Source: Chloroflexota bacterium
GTDB lineage: Bacteria; Chloroflexota; Anaerolineae; Anaerolineales; Anaerolineaceae
Assembly (NCBI GenBank): GCA_012798065.1
Contig: JAAZNW010000022.1
Location: 1 to 44,194 of the forward strand
Length of the DNA stretch: 44,194 nucleotides
Direction: 5' to 3'
Shown here: one piece after another, positions 1 through 7,602 of the stretch
Numbering within the stretch: the first letter of the stretch is position 1
Layout of the letters: each line of letters starts with the position of its first letter
The notes under the pieces: model-generated
Seen by the model: the letters and a program-made list of their open reading frames with translations, nothing else
Database searches by the model: none
What the model was told of the DNA's origin: nothing
Program-made: the position numbers and the translations under genes

Positions 1-34
1 AGATAATAAAATTCTTTTGGGATACAATGTATGC

Positions 35-100
35 GCATCGAGGCTTCTCTCCTTTTGTTTGGTTTGTCACCCTTAAGGATGACCTCGATGCTCTTTTTTG
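35..100 (+). terminator. Possible rho-independent terminator of an upstream gene
   Basis: A 9-bp inverted repeat (gcatcgagg at 35-43, cctcgatgc at 83-91) is followed at once by a T-rich run (tcttttttg). The loop is long (39 nt), which is unusual for an intrinsic terminator. No plus-strand gene follows, so the likeliest role is ending a gene that lies left of the window, convergent with the MFS gene. Confidence 0.45.
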
Positions 101-141
101 TCTAGCCTTTTTGTCTCATATGTATCTGAACTTATTCAGAA

Positions 142-1473
142 TCATCTGATGTTGGTAGACCCTTTTTTATTTCTTCCGATGAGCGTTCTTAGCGGAAAAA
201 AAGCAATAAAACCTGAAAAACGGATAAGCGAAGCGATGATTAAACCTGTGGGAATCGAGAATACATCCGCGACAAGCGTCCCAATCATAGGGGAAAAAAT
301 CGCTGCCAGGAACTGCATCATTTGAGCGAAGGAAACGAAGATGGCGCTGTATTCAATGGGAACTGTTTTCATGAGTTCATCAAAAAAAATCAGGTCCAAC
401 CCAGCCTGAAAAACACCGGCGATACCGGCAAACAAGGCGATCTGCCAGGGCACAACAGTGGTGGAGATGAGAAGTGGATAGAACGAGATGCCAAAGGTTG
501 TCCATAAAAGAACCGCGCGCGAACCATGTTTCCTGGACAACTTGGTCCAAAAAAAATAACCCAGGACCAAAATTGCGGTTTGGGTCATAGTGATGATAGA
601 GATCCATCCATCCGATACATGAGCCACACGCACCAGGTACAGAGGAATTAAAGGCGCGGAAAACTGGATGCCGCTCATTACCAGTAGTCTCTTGACCATG
701 AACAAAACAAAGGGCTTTTCACGTAAAACCAGGTCCCGATATTCGCGGTATAGGGCGCGAAGGTCGCGGCTGTTCTCCATTGGGGGAGGAGCGGCTGAAG
801 GTAAGACGATGTGAGAGGAGTAATAATAACTGATCAACCCTCCGAAGGACAAGCCGATGAACATTAACTGGTAATTTAATGGGAAGGCGATCCTGTCGAG
901 AAGCTGACCGATGGCGAGCACAACGAGGGTTGTGGTCAAACCCATGGTTGACCAGCGGCGGGACATCAATTCAAAACGTCTGTCTGGTCCGGCCACAGCG
1001 TTCATAACAACAGAAAACGCAATAGATACCAGTGATTGGGGGATTGTGGCAACCGCCCAGATGAGCAAGATCGAGTTCACCAGCACTTTTTCGGGCAGAA
1101 AGAACGAAATGATGCCGGTAAGCGCGTAACTGGCGATGACCAAAAGTCTGGCAATGCTAAACCATTTAACGATATTCGTTTGCTTTTGAAGAAACCTGCC
1201 CAGGGGAATGGCTAATAACAACCCGGTGAATGCCGGCATGGAGGACAGCAACCCGACCTGGAAAGATGAAGCGTTTAAATAAGTGAGGAAGACAGGCAAG
1301 AAAGGACTGGCTGCGTTGGCCAGGCCGACACCAATGGCATCAATCTGAACATTGCGAAAATTCCGTTTATCGCGTTCGGCGAGTGCAAGAGCAGGAGCGG
1401 GATCTATTAGTGGTTTTTTCACAGGTGCCATGATTTCTGGTAAACAGAATGAGTCGATTATACCAACGAGCAA
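142..1473 (-). CDS. MFS transporter, about 12 membrane segments
   Basis: A 443-aa hydrophobic protein with about twelve predicted membrane helices in two halves separated by a charged loop (around residues 225-255). This is the layout of the major facilitator superfamily. The N-terminal 40 residues are polar and cytoplasmic. The helix 2-3 loop has a reduced form of the family motif (PLGRFLQK). The substrate cannot be told from sequence; the family includes drug and sugar exporters. The first possible start is a TTG at 1473 with a GAGG just upstream. An ATG at 1431 (MAPVKK) is an alternative that would trim 14 residues and lacks a clear ribosome site. The gene is divergent from glmS and shares its 270-nt upstream region. 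I see nothing linking it functionally to glmS beyond position. Confidence 0.85.
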   Translation of the reverse strand: MLVGIIDSFCLPEIMAPVKKPLIDPAPALALAERDKRNFRNVQIDAIGVGLANAASPFLPVFLTYLNASSFQVGLLSSMPAFTGLLLAIPLGRFLQKQTNIVKWFSIARLLVIASYALTGIISFFLPEKVLVNSILLIWAVATIPQSLVSIAFSVVMNAVAGPDRRFELMSRRWSTMGLTTTLVVLAIGQLLDRIAFPLNYQLMFIGLSFGGLISYYYSSHIVLPSAAPPPMENSRDLRALYREYRDLVLREKPFVLFMVKRLLVMSGIQFSAPLIPLYLVRVAHVSDGWISIITMTQTAILVLGYFFWTKLSRKHGSRAVLLWTTFGISFYPLLISTTVVPWQIALFAGIAGVFQAGLDLIFFDELMKTVPIEYSAIFVSFAQMMQFLAAIFSPMIGTLVADVFSIPTGLIIASLIRFSGFIAFFPLRTLIGRNKKGSTNIR

Positions 1474-1507
1474 GAGACCTCAAAGAAGATAAGGATTTCG
1501 ATTAAGG

Positions 1508-1513
1508 TATAAT
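1508..1513 (+). promoter_or_regulatory. -10 element of the glmS promoter
   Basis: A perfect TATAAT lies about 37 nt upstream of the predicted ribozyme cleavage site. No good -35 is found 16-18 nt upstream (gaagat), so the promoter may rely on an activator or be weak. Transcription would begin near 1520, putting the whole ribozyme inside the leader. Confidence 0.5.
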
Positions 1514-1544
1514 GCACGTGAAAGGAAACGGAACCAATCACGGA

Positions 1545-1729
1545 AGAATAGCGCATGGACCTGTCAATCTGACAGGTTGACGAGGAGAGGGTTCTTTACC
1601 GCGAGGTAAAGCTAACCGGGAAGCCCGGAAAAATCGAAAGATCAGCGGATGCCCTTCAGATCGATGAGATCTGGTCTACCGAAAATTCCATTCTATCCTT
1701 TCCTTCCGGATCGCAAGACCCGGGTACCA
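1545..1729 (+). ncRNA. glmS self-cleaving ribozyme (glucosamine-6-phosphate sensor)
   Basis: The leader of glmS matches the glmS ribozyme from memory of the family consensus. There is an A|GCGC cleavage context (cut expected between 1550 and 1551). A P1 hairpin follows (acctgtca 1559-1566 with tgacaggt 1570-1577). Next comes the conserved TGACGAGG block at 1578-1585 followed by AGGGTT, and then the conserved GCGGATG core at 1645-1651. AGGG at 1588-1591 can pair with CCCT at 1652-1655, as in the family core helix. Between the two conserved blocks lie extra hairpins: ctttacc/ggtaaag with a GCGA loop (1594-1611), ccggg/cccgg (1616-1628) and atc/gat with a GAAA loop (1633-1642). A further hairpin cagatc/gatctg (1657-1673) follows. 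Known members cut their own mRNA when GlcN6P binds, lowering GlmS. The 3' boundary is approximate. Confidence 0.85.
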
Positions 1730-1747
1730 TTTTAATTGGAGGATACC

Positions 1748-3589
1748 ATGTGTGGAATTGTGGGCTATATCGGAGAAAGGGACGCCACTCCGCTCATTTT
1801 GGGTGGGCTGAAGAAGCTGGAATACCGGGGGTATGACTCAGCGGGACTGGCAGTATTAAAAAACGGACAGATTGAAGTGCGGCGGAATGCCGGAAAACTG
1901 GTAAACCTGGAAATGAACGTCTGTGAGCAACCCATTTCTGGTACGTTGGGAATTGGGCACACCCGCTGGGCAACACATGGCGAACCAAGCGCGCGTAACG
2001 CCCATCCTCACCTCAGCGGCAGCGGAGAGGTGGTGGTGGTGCACAACGGCATTGTAGAGAATTTCATCGAACTTAAGGAAGAGCTGGTAACAGAAGGGGT
2101 GGTTTTTCAATCCGATACTGATACGGAGACCATTGTTCACCTGATTGAAAAGTTTCTGAGCGTGACCGGTGATTTGGAAAGCGCTGCGCGTAAAGCGCTT
2201 GGGCAACTGAAAGGCGCGCATGGCATTGTCGTTTTTACCTCAAGAGAACCTGACAAGATTATCGCGGCTCGCATTGGCAACGCGGGCGGAGTGGTCATCG
2301 GGTTGGGAGAAGGTGAAAACTTTATCGCCTCTGATATACCCGCGATTCTCGAACACACTCGGAAGTTGATCTTCCTTGAATCACGACAAATGGCGGTAGT
2401 CACCCGCGAAGATGTACATATTTCTACCATTGAAGGCACGGTAATCCATCCCCAGGTATCTTCAGTGGCGTGGGATCCTGTATCTGCGGAAAAAGGTGAA
2501 TATCGCCACTTTATGCAAAAGGAGATCCACGAGCAGGTGCGGTCGCTGACAGATACGCTGGCTGGCCGGGTAAACTTCAAAGAAGGCACAATTCGTCTAC
2601 CGCAATTGAACCTGACGGTTGAAAAAGCGAAAGAGGTTGAGAAAATTGTTCTCACCGCCTGTGGGACAGCCTCGCATGCCGGGATGGTTGGGCGAATCTT
2701 GATTGAAAGAATCGCTGGTATTCCCGCGGCAATGGAGATAGCATCAGAATTCCGCTACTCTGACCCAATCGTGAATGACAAAACGATTCTGATTGCCATC
2801 AGCCAATCTGGAGAAACAGCCGATACATTGGCTGCAATGGAAGAAGGGCGCAGGAAAGGAGCCACGATTTGGTCGATCGTTAACGCAATCGGTTCCCAGG
2901 CGATGCGCGTAGCAGATGGATCGATTTCAATGCAAACCGGTCCGGAAATTGGGGTGGCCTCGACCAAAGCGTTTACTGCGCCTCTGGTGGACCTTTACAT
3001 GCTGGCAATCTTACTCGCTGATCTAAGGGGGGATCTCTCCGTTCAAGAGCGAAAAAAATTGGTGGAGGACCTGAGATTAATTCCTGAGCTAGCAGGACGC
3101 TGCCTTGACCGAGAAGGTGAAGTTGAAGAAACCGCTTACCTTTTACGGGAAAGCAAGGATATGCTGTACCTGGGACGGGGGATCAATATGCCTATCGCTT
3201 ATGAAGGCGCGTTGAAATTGAAAGAGATCTCTTATATTCACGCCGAGGCTTATCCGGCTGGTGAGATGAAACATGGCCCAATCGCGTTGATCGATGAGAA
3301 TATGCCAGTGGTGGCCATTGCCATCAAAGACCCGTGGTATGAAAAGATGATTTCACAAATCGAACAGGCGAAAGCGCGAGGTGGCATTGTTGTGGCGGTT
3401 GCCACGGAAGGAGATGAACGTGTGGCCGCGCTGGTTGACCGGGTTTTATGGGTGCCTGAAGCCCCCTGGATGCTGAGCCCTGTGCTCACATCCATCCCAT
3501 TACAAATGCTGGCATACCACATTGCGACCATGCGTGGATTGGATGTAGACCAACCGAGAAACCTGGCAAAATCGGTCACCGTGGAGTGA
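1748..3589 (+). CDS. glmS: Glutamine-fructose-6-phosphate aminotransferase (isomerizing)
   Basis: This enzyme makes glucosamine-6-phosphate from fructose-6-phosphate and glutamine, the first committed step to UDP-GlcNAc, peptidoglycan and other amino sugars. It is cytosolic. The 613-aa product begins MCGIVGYIG; Cys2 becomes the N-terminal nucleophile after Met removal, which fixes the start at the ATG at 1748 rather than an in-frame TTG at 1736. A GGAGG at 1738-1742 sits 5 nt before this ATG and overlaps that TTG. The N-terminal glutaminase domain (about 1-240) is followed by two SIS sugar-isomerase domains (about 290-430 and 460-600) with SQSGETADT and the C-terminal DQPRNLAKSVTVE tail typical of the family. 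Length is normal. Expression is probably controlled by the ribozyme in its leader. The gene faces the HTH gene at 3612 and no terminator is evident between them. Confidence 0.97.
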   Translation: MCGIVGYIGERDATPLILGGLKKLEYRGYDSAGLAVLKNGQIEVRRNAGKLVNLEMNVCEQPISGTLGIGHTRWATHGEPSARNAHPHLSGSGEVVVVHNGIVENFIELKEELVTEGVVFQSDTDTETIVHLIEKFLSVTGDLESAARKALGQLKGAHGIVVFTSREPDKIIAARIGNAGGVVIGLGEGENFIASDIPAILEHTRKLIFLESRQMAVVTREDVHISTIEGTVIHPQVSSVAWDPVSAEKGEYRHFMQKEIHEQVRSLTDTLAGRVNFKEGTIRLPQLNLTVEKAKEVEKIVLTACGTASHAGMVGRILIERIAGIPAAMEIASEFRYSDPIVNDKTILIAISQSGETADTLAAMEEGRRKGATIWSIVNAIGSQAMRVADGSISMQTGPEIGVASTKAFTAPLVDLYMLAILLADLRGDLSVQERKKLVEDLRLIPELAGRCLDREGEVEETAYLLRESKDMLYLGRGINMPIAYEGALKLKEISYIHAEAYPAGEMKHGPIALIDENMPVVAIAIKDPWYEKMISQIEQAKARGGIVVAVATEGDERVAALVDRVLWVPEAPWMLSPVLTSIPLQMLAYHIATMRGLDVDQPRNLAKSVTVE

Positions 3590-3611
3590 ACCAGGAAAAG
3601 ATCGGCTGTGT

Positions 3612-4166
3612 TTACTTGATGAACATTTTTTGAATTCTGAGCAATAGATCGCGCACGATCGCTTCAACCAACACTGGATCATCGATCAGCGTGGAGAGCT
3701 CTTCCTTTTCCAGGGATACCATCGGGCCGTCTTTCCCTGCCAACCAACGAAGGTGAATGCCAAAAGTTGAAAGGTTCTTGACTATCTTCGCCAGTCTGAC
3801 GGCTGGGGATGCGTGTTGAACCTCGAAGTGTTGATATTGTTCCAGCAGGCATTTTGAAAGATATTCAGCCAGCGCCTCTCGACTTGACTGTTGATCTTTG
3901 TTTTGGAGATGAAGATTGATCAAATGGTCGATCAAAAAGCGGGCAAGTGCGTCGGGGGCAGACCTCAATCGAACAAATTGACGCGCTGGTCGCCCTGCGC
4001 CAGCCTGGTAAGAGTCTGGAAGTACAGCAATTTCACCATTTTTAAGCAATATTCGAATGTGGTAATGAATGTCCGCTTTGGTGAGGTTGAGGTCACGGCT
4101 CAACTGTGAAACGGTCGCGGATGCATGGGCCTCCAAGTAGTTTTTTATTTTCGTGAAAGTGTTCAT
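3612..4166 (-). CDS. Winged-helix transcriptional regulator divergent from the nuo operon
   Basis: A 184-aa protein whose first 60 residues form a helix-turn-helix of the ArsR/MarR-like winged type (VSQLSRDLNLTKADIHYHIR, then a wing near GEIAVLPD). The remaining 120 residues are mostly helical and are not recognised. No cysteine or histidine cluster suggests metal sensing. It is divergent from nuoB with 93 nt between the start codons. That gap holds an inverted repeat and a tandem 9-bp repeat, so the simplest inference is that the protein binds there and controls the nuo operon, itself, or both. The ligand is unknown. The assignment to a DNA-binding regulator is firm; the subfamily is not. 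Confidence 0.75.
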   Translation of the reverse strand: MNTFTKIKNYLEAHASATVSQLSRDLNLTKADIHYHIRILLKNGEIAVLPDSYQAGAGRPARQFVRLRSAPDALARFLIDHLINLHLQNKDQQSSREALAEYLSKCLLEQYQHFEVQHASPAVRLAKIVKNLSTFGIHLRWLAGKDGPMVSLEKEELSTLIDDPVLVEAIVRDLLLRIQKMFIK

Positions 4167-4173
4167 TTTGAAA

Positions 4174-4202
4174 TAGTATAAAAATAATTATACTAATTAT
4201 AC
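4174..4202. promoter_or_regulatory. Putative operator in the nuo/HTH divergent region
   Basis: Two nested repeats are visible. A perfect 7-bp inverted repeat, tagtata (4174-4180) and tatacta (4189-4195), is separated by 8 nt. A perfect tandem direct repeat of taattatac occupies 4185-4193 and 4194-4202. The block abuts the -35 hexamer of the nuo promoter at 4205. Both direct-repeat copies also contain TATAAT read on the minus strand, so the regulator's own -10 may lie within the operator, giving possible autoregulation. Confidence 0.55.
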
Positions 4203-4204
4203 AC

Positions 4205-4232
4205 TTGACAATCCCGTACGGCCGCTTACAAT
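4205..4232 (+). promoter_or_regulatory. Sigma-70 type promoter for nuoB operon
   Basis: TTGACA (4205-4210), a 16-nt spacer and TACAAT (4227-4232) give a near-consensus promoter 28 nt before the nuoB ATG. A gggagga ribosome site (4249-4255) follows. Confidence 0.7.
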
Positions 4233-4259
4233 GGAGATAATTTCATCCGGGAGGAACAA

Positions 4260-4925
4260 ATGGATGTAAAGCCTGAGCTTAATCACACCGAAATAGACAT
4301 ACCTGCTGAATTGCGCCAGCAGGTAACCATCACAACCCTCGAACGCATCTATAACTGGGGGCGCAGCAACTCATTATGGCCGATGATGTTTGGATTGGCC
4401 TGTTGCGCGATCGAAATGATTTGTACCGCAGCAAGCCGCTATGACTTCTCCAGGTTTGGTATGGAGGTCATGCGCCCCAGCCCGCGGCAGGCAGACGTGA
4501 TGATCGTGGCGGGAACGGTCACCAAAAAAATGCTGCCTAATATCATCAGGTTGTATAACCAGATGTCTTTACCCAAGTATGTGATTGCCATGGGAACCTG
4601 CGCTTCTGGCGGTGGACCTTTTAAAGAAGGCTACAACGTGGTGCCAGGTATTGATACTTATATTCCGGTGGACGTGTATATTACGGGCTGCCCTCCCACC
4701 CCTCAGGCATTGCTCAACGGGCTGATCGCCTTACAGGAGAAAGTAAAAAAAGAGCAATTGAAAGAATCAGGCTGGTACACGAAAGAACCGGGGAAAGACA
4801 TCCCTGTTCCTGTGTTGGGTCCTGATATTATCGATCCACGGAAAAAAGACCTCATTTATACAGAGACGCATCGACCTGAACCAACAGTTGTTGAAGAAAA
4901 TGAAGCGGCGGGAGAGGACAAATGA
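4260..4925 (+). CDS. nuoB: NADH-quinone oxidoreductase subunit B
   Basis: NuoB carries iron-sulfur cluster N2, the last electron carrier before quinone in respiratory complex I, at the junction of the peripheral and membrane arms. The 221-aa product has the expected cluster ligands Cys48 and Cys49 (LACCAIEM), Cys114 ([11 protein letters not shown]) and Cys144 (ITGCPPTP). The last 60 residues are a charged extension rich in Glu/Lys and Pro, longer than in short NuoB proteins. The ATG at 4260 has a strong gggagga site 4-5 nt upstream. It is the first gene of the operon, and its stop overlaps the nuoCD start (ATGA at 4922-4925). No nuoA precedes it; the preceding gene is the divergent regulator. 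Confidence 0.96.
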   Translation: MDVKPELNHTEIDIPAELRQQVTITTLERIYNWGRSNSLWPMMFGLACCAIEMICTAASRYDFSRFGMEVMRPSPRQADVMIVAGTVTKKMLPNIIRLYNQMSLPKYVIAMGTCASGGGPFKEGYNVVPGIDTYIPVDVYITGCPPTPQALLNGLIALQEKVKKEQLKESGWYTKEPGKDIPVPVLGPDIIDPRKKDLIYTETHRPEPTVVEENEAAGEDK

Positions 4926-6670
4926 GCGAATTGACTGTTCTTCACCCTGAGTATGAAGCGCTGCTCCAGCGATTCGCGCCGAATGTGGAACCAGATACAA
5001 GACCTGGCTTTTCAGGTATTGTGGTTTTGCCTGCTTCTTTGATTGAAGTGGTCACTTACCTGAAAGAACAAATGGGTTTTGATTACCTGTCTTCTGTTAC
5101 CGCGGTTGACCAGTATCCTGATGATCAGTTTGACGTGATTTACCACCTCTATAAAACGATCGGGGGGGAAGGACTGGAACTCAAGGTATTTACCACAAGA
5201 GAAAACCCTGTTGTACCAAGTGTGACCCAGCTGTACCCTGGCGCTGATTTCCAGGAGCGCGAGATTTGGGATATGTTTGGTATTCGTTTTTCAGGCCATT
5301 ATGACCTGCGGCGTTTATTATTATGGGAAGGTTTCTCCGGCTTTCCGTTGCGCAAGGACTGGCACGAACCCCTTTTTGAGGAGGAAGTGAAACCCTATAA
5401 GAGCCGTTGGCCAGAAGGGAGAGCGTTTCACAAAGAGCAGACGAATCCCTTTCATGACAACGTGCAATATCCAAAGGAGTTCGACCCGGAGAGTGTTTCG
5501 ACCGACGCTGACGAGAGCCTCTATAAAGCTTTGACCGCCAACCTGGCAAATGATGAGGATGGACTTCACACAGACCGCATGGTGGTGAACATCGGACCCC
5601 AGCATCCATCTACGCATGGGGTTTTTCGGATGAGCGCTGTCCTCGAGGGCGAAACAGTCGTCGCTTTAAAACCCGTGTTGGGTTATATGCATCGAAATCA
5701 CGAGAAAATTGGCGAGCGCAACACTTTTCTACAAAATATGCCTTTCACTGACCGACTGGATTACCTTTCATCGATGAGCAATAACTTCGGATACGCGATA
5801 ACCGTTGAAAAGTTGCTGGGTCTTCCGCCCCCTGAAAGAGGGGAATTTTTGCGGGTTATGATGGCAGAACTTACCAGGATAGCCAGTCATACCATGTCCA
5901 TTGGTTTTTTGCTTAACGACCTGGGAGCATTCTTTACACCATCTTTGTACGCGCTGGAAGAGCGCGAATTAATCCTGGACATTTTTGAATCGGTGGCGGG
6001 TTCGCGCATGATGTGCAACTATTTCCGCTTTGGTGGTGTGGTACGTGATATCAGCGCGGCCGACTTTGCAAAAGTCAAGTACCTGGTTGAGGAGCGCCTG
6101 CCGAGAAAGATCGATGACCTTGACCGTTACCTGACCGACAATGAAATTGTCCGTTCGCGCTGTGAAGGTGTGGGTGTGCTGACAGCTGAAGAGGCTATTG
6201 CCTGTTCCGCGGCTGGCCCCATCTTACGCGCTTCTGGGGTGCCGTATGATATTCGCCGGGCCGACCCATACAGTATTTACGATCGATTCGAGTTCGATGT
6301 TTGCTACCGTAATCACGGTGATGTGTACGACCGCTATTTGGTGAGATTGGATGAAATCCGCCAGAGCATACGCATCCTCAAGCAGGTCATTGAGCAGATA
6401 CCTCCAGAAGGACCCGTGATGAATGGAAAGGTGCAATACCTGGTGAAGGTCCCGCCGGGTGAATCTTATGGTCGAGTGGAAGGACCGAGAGGAGAGCTGG
6501 GATTTTATGTCGTCTCTGATGGGAAGGTCAACCCGAAGAGATATCATGTTCGCGCGCCTTCACTGATCAACCTGACCGGGCTGGAAAAAATGTGTGTTGG
6601 TGGCAAGATCGCAGACGCGGTGACGATACTGGGGTCTGTCGATATTGTGTTAGGTGAAGTGGACAGGTAA
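4922..6670 (+). CDS. nuoCD: Fused NADH-quinone oxidoreductase subunits C and D
   Basis: A 582-aa fusion of the 30-kDa NuoC and 49-kDa NuoD subunits of complex I. Residues about 1-190 are NuoC, with the signature [15 protein letters not shown] and PLRKDW. Residues about 215-582 are NuoD, beginning near [15 protein letters not shown], with [11 protein letters not shown] and the terminal [12 protein letters not shown]. NuoD forms the quinone-binding pocket together with NuoB. The nickel-binding CxxC pairs of hydrogenase large subunits are absent, so this is a NuoD rather than a membrane-bound hydrogenase subunit. Fused NuoCD proteins are known in several bacterial groups. The start overlaps the nuoB stop, implying coupled translation; nuoI follows after 12 nt. 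Confidence 0.95.
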   Translation: MSELTVLHPEYEALLQRFAPNVEPDTRPGFSGIVVLPASLIEVVTYLKEQMGFDYLSSVTAVDQYPDDQFDVIYHLYKTIGGEGLELKVFTTRENPVVPSVTQLYPGADFQEREIWDMFGIRFSGHYDLRRLLLWEGFSGFPLRKDWHEPLFEEEVKPYKSRWPEGRAFHKEQTNPFHDNVQYPKEFDPESVSTDADESLYKALTANLANDEDGLHTDRMVVNIGPQHPSTHGVFRMSAVLEGETVVALKPVLGYMHRNHEKIGERNTFLQNMPFTDRLDYLSSMSNNFGYAITVEKLLGLPPPERGEFLRVMMAELTRIASHTMSIGFLLNDLGAFFTPSLYALEERELILDIFESVAGSRMMCNYFRFGGVVRDISAADFAKVKYLVEERLPRKIDDLDRYLTDNEIVRSRCEGVGVLTAEEAIACSAAGPILRASGVPYDIRRADPYSIYDRFEFDVCYRNHGDVYDRYLVRLDEIRQSIRILKQVIEQIPPEGPVMNGKVQYLVKVPPGESYGRVEGPRGELGFYVVSDGKVNPKRYHVRAPSLINLTGLEKMCVGGKIADAVTILGSVDIVLGEVDR

Positions 6671-6682
6671 AAAGGAGCACAG

Positions 6683-7252
6683 ATGAACGGCACAGGGATA
6701 ATCAAAGGTCTGGCGGTTACCATTCGGCACTTCTTCTCTACTTATTTCGCTGACCAATTCGGGTTGGGAAGAGCAAAAGCCAAACGCGGTACGATGATGG
6801 CTGAAGGCTTATTCACTGTACAGTATCCAGAAGAGTCTGTAACGGTTCCTGAGGAATTTAGGGTAATTCCCTTTCTGGTTTACACAATTGAGGAAGATGG
6901 ACAAAAGAAATACCGTTGCACCGCGTGTGGAATCTGCGCGAAAGTATGCCCAACCCAGTGCATCTGGATCACACGGATGAAGAATGAAGAAACAGGGAAG
7001 CCGGTACCAGAATCAGCGGAATTCTACATCGATATTGACAAGTGCATGAACTGCGGCTCATGCGCTGAGTTTTGTCCATTTGACGCGATAAAAATGGATC
7101 ATGATTTTCGTATCGCCAGTTATACCAGCGGAGACTCGCATATCTACAATAAAGAACGCTTAGGAAAACCGCTAGAATATTATGCTAAAATTCGACCGAC
7201 CAATTACGCTCAAGAAGAAGCGCAGCGGGCAGCCAAGGCGCAAGCCGGGTAG
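6683..7252 (+). CDS. nuoI: NADH-quinone oxidoreductase subunit I (2x[4Fe-4S] ferredoxin-like)
   Basis: NuoI carries clusters N6a and N6b, passing electrons toward NuoB. The 189-aa product has two Cx2Cx2Cx3C motifs: Cys79, 82, 85, 89 and Cys121, 124, 127, 131, with one extra cysteine at 93. The N-terminal 40 residues include the usual amphipathic segment (FFSTYFADQFGLG). The C-terminus after residue 150 is Lys/Ala-rich. A strong AAGGAG site precedes the ATG. In many genomes nuoH lies between nuoD and nuoI; here it is missing and no other membrane subunit (A, H, J-N) is in the window, so the membrane arm must be encoded elsewhere or this is a partial locus. Confidence 0.95.
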   Translation: MNGTGIIKGLAVTIRHFFSTYFADQFGLGRAKAKRGTMMAEGLFTVQYPEESVTVPEEFRVIPFLVYTIEEDGQKKYRCTACGICAKVCPTQCIWITRMKNEETGKPVPESAEFYIDIDKCMNCGSCAEFCPFDAIKMDHDFRIASYTSGDSHIYNKERLGKPLEYYAKIRPTNYAQEEAQRAAKAQAG

Positions 7253-7257
7253 CAAAA

Positions 7258-7602
7258 GTGACCATGCTTAACTCAGATACGGAAATTCTCTTCCCAATCC
7301 GGGTGATACCCTCTCTGCGGAATCTCCGTGGTGAAGAATGGCAGGCGTTGATCGATCGTTTGACCACAGCGGAGGTTGAAGAGATCGGGCAGGCTGCCTT
7401 CAGCCTGATGATGGTGAGGTTAGGTGGCTGCGCCGGCTGCAATGCGGATTCGTTTCGCGCGATGCGCGGCTGCACCCATTGTGCCCAGTTGACCGTAAAA
7501 CGTTTTAAAGGTTCCGATGATGACCTGTTGCAGCTTTATAGGGATACACTTGAGGAAGTGATTGGACACCTGGCAAAATATGAATTAATTGAGGAACAAT
7601 GA
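7258..7602 (+). CDS. Small four-cysteine protein coupled to mrp, function unknown
   Basis: I do not recognise this 114-aa protein. Its centre carries two CxxC pairs, Cys58/Cys61 (GGCAGCN) and Cys72/Cys75 (GCTHCAQ), separated by ten residues including basic FRAMR. This layout could bind one Fe-S cluster or a zinc ion. The flanks are predicted helical and acidic. The start may be the GTG at 7258 or the in-frame ATG at 7264; neither has a good ribosome site. Its stop overlaps the mrp ATG (ATGA at 7599-7602), so the two are probably translated together. It sits between nuoI and an Mrp ATPase that lacks its own CxxC, which suggests (inference only) a role in Fe-S handling for complex I. It is not a clear NifU, IscA or ferredoxin by motif. 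Confidence 0.75.
   Translation: MTMLNSDTEILFPIRVIPSLRNLRGEEWQALIDRLTTAEVEEIGQAAFSLMMVRLGGCAGCNADSFRAMRGCTHCAQLTVKRFKGSDDDLLQLYRDTLEEVIGHLAKYELIEEQ

Noticed and set aside
1736-1747. TTG start for glmS adding four residues
   Set aside because: The enzyme needs Cys2 as the N-terminal nucleophile, and this TTG overlaps the ribosome site.
2137-2655. 172-aa minus-strand ORF
   Set aside because: Antisense to glmS; no recognisable domain.
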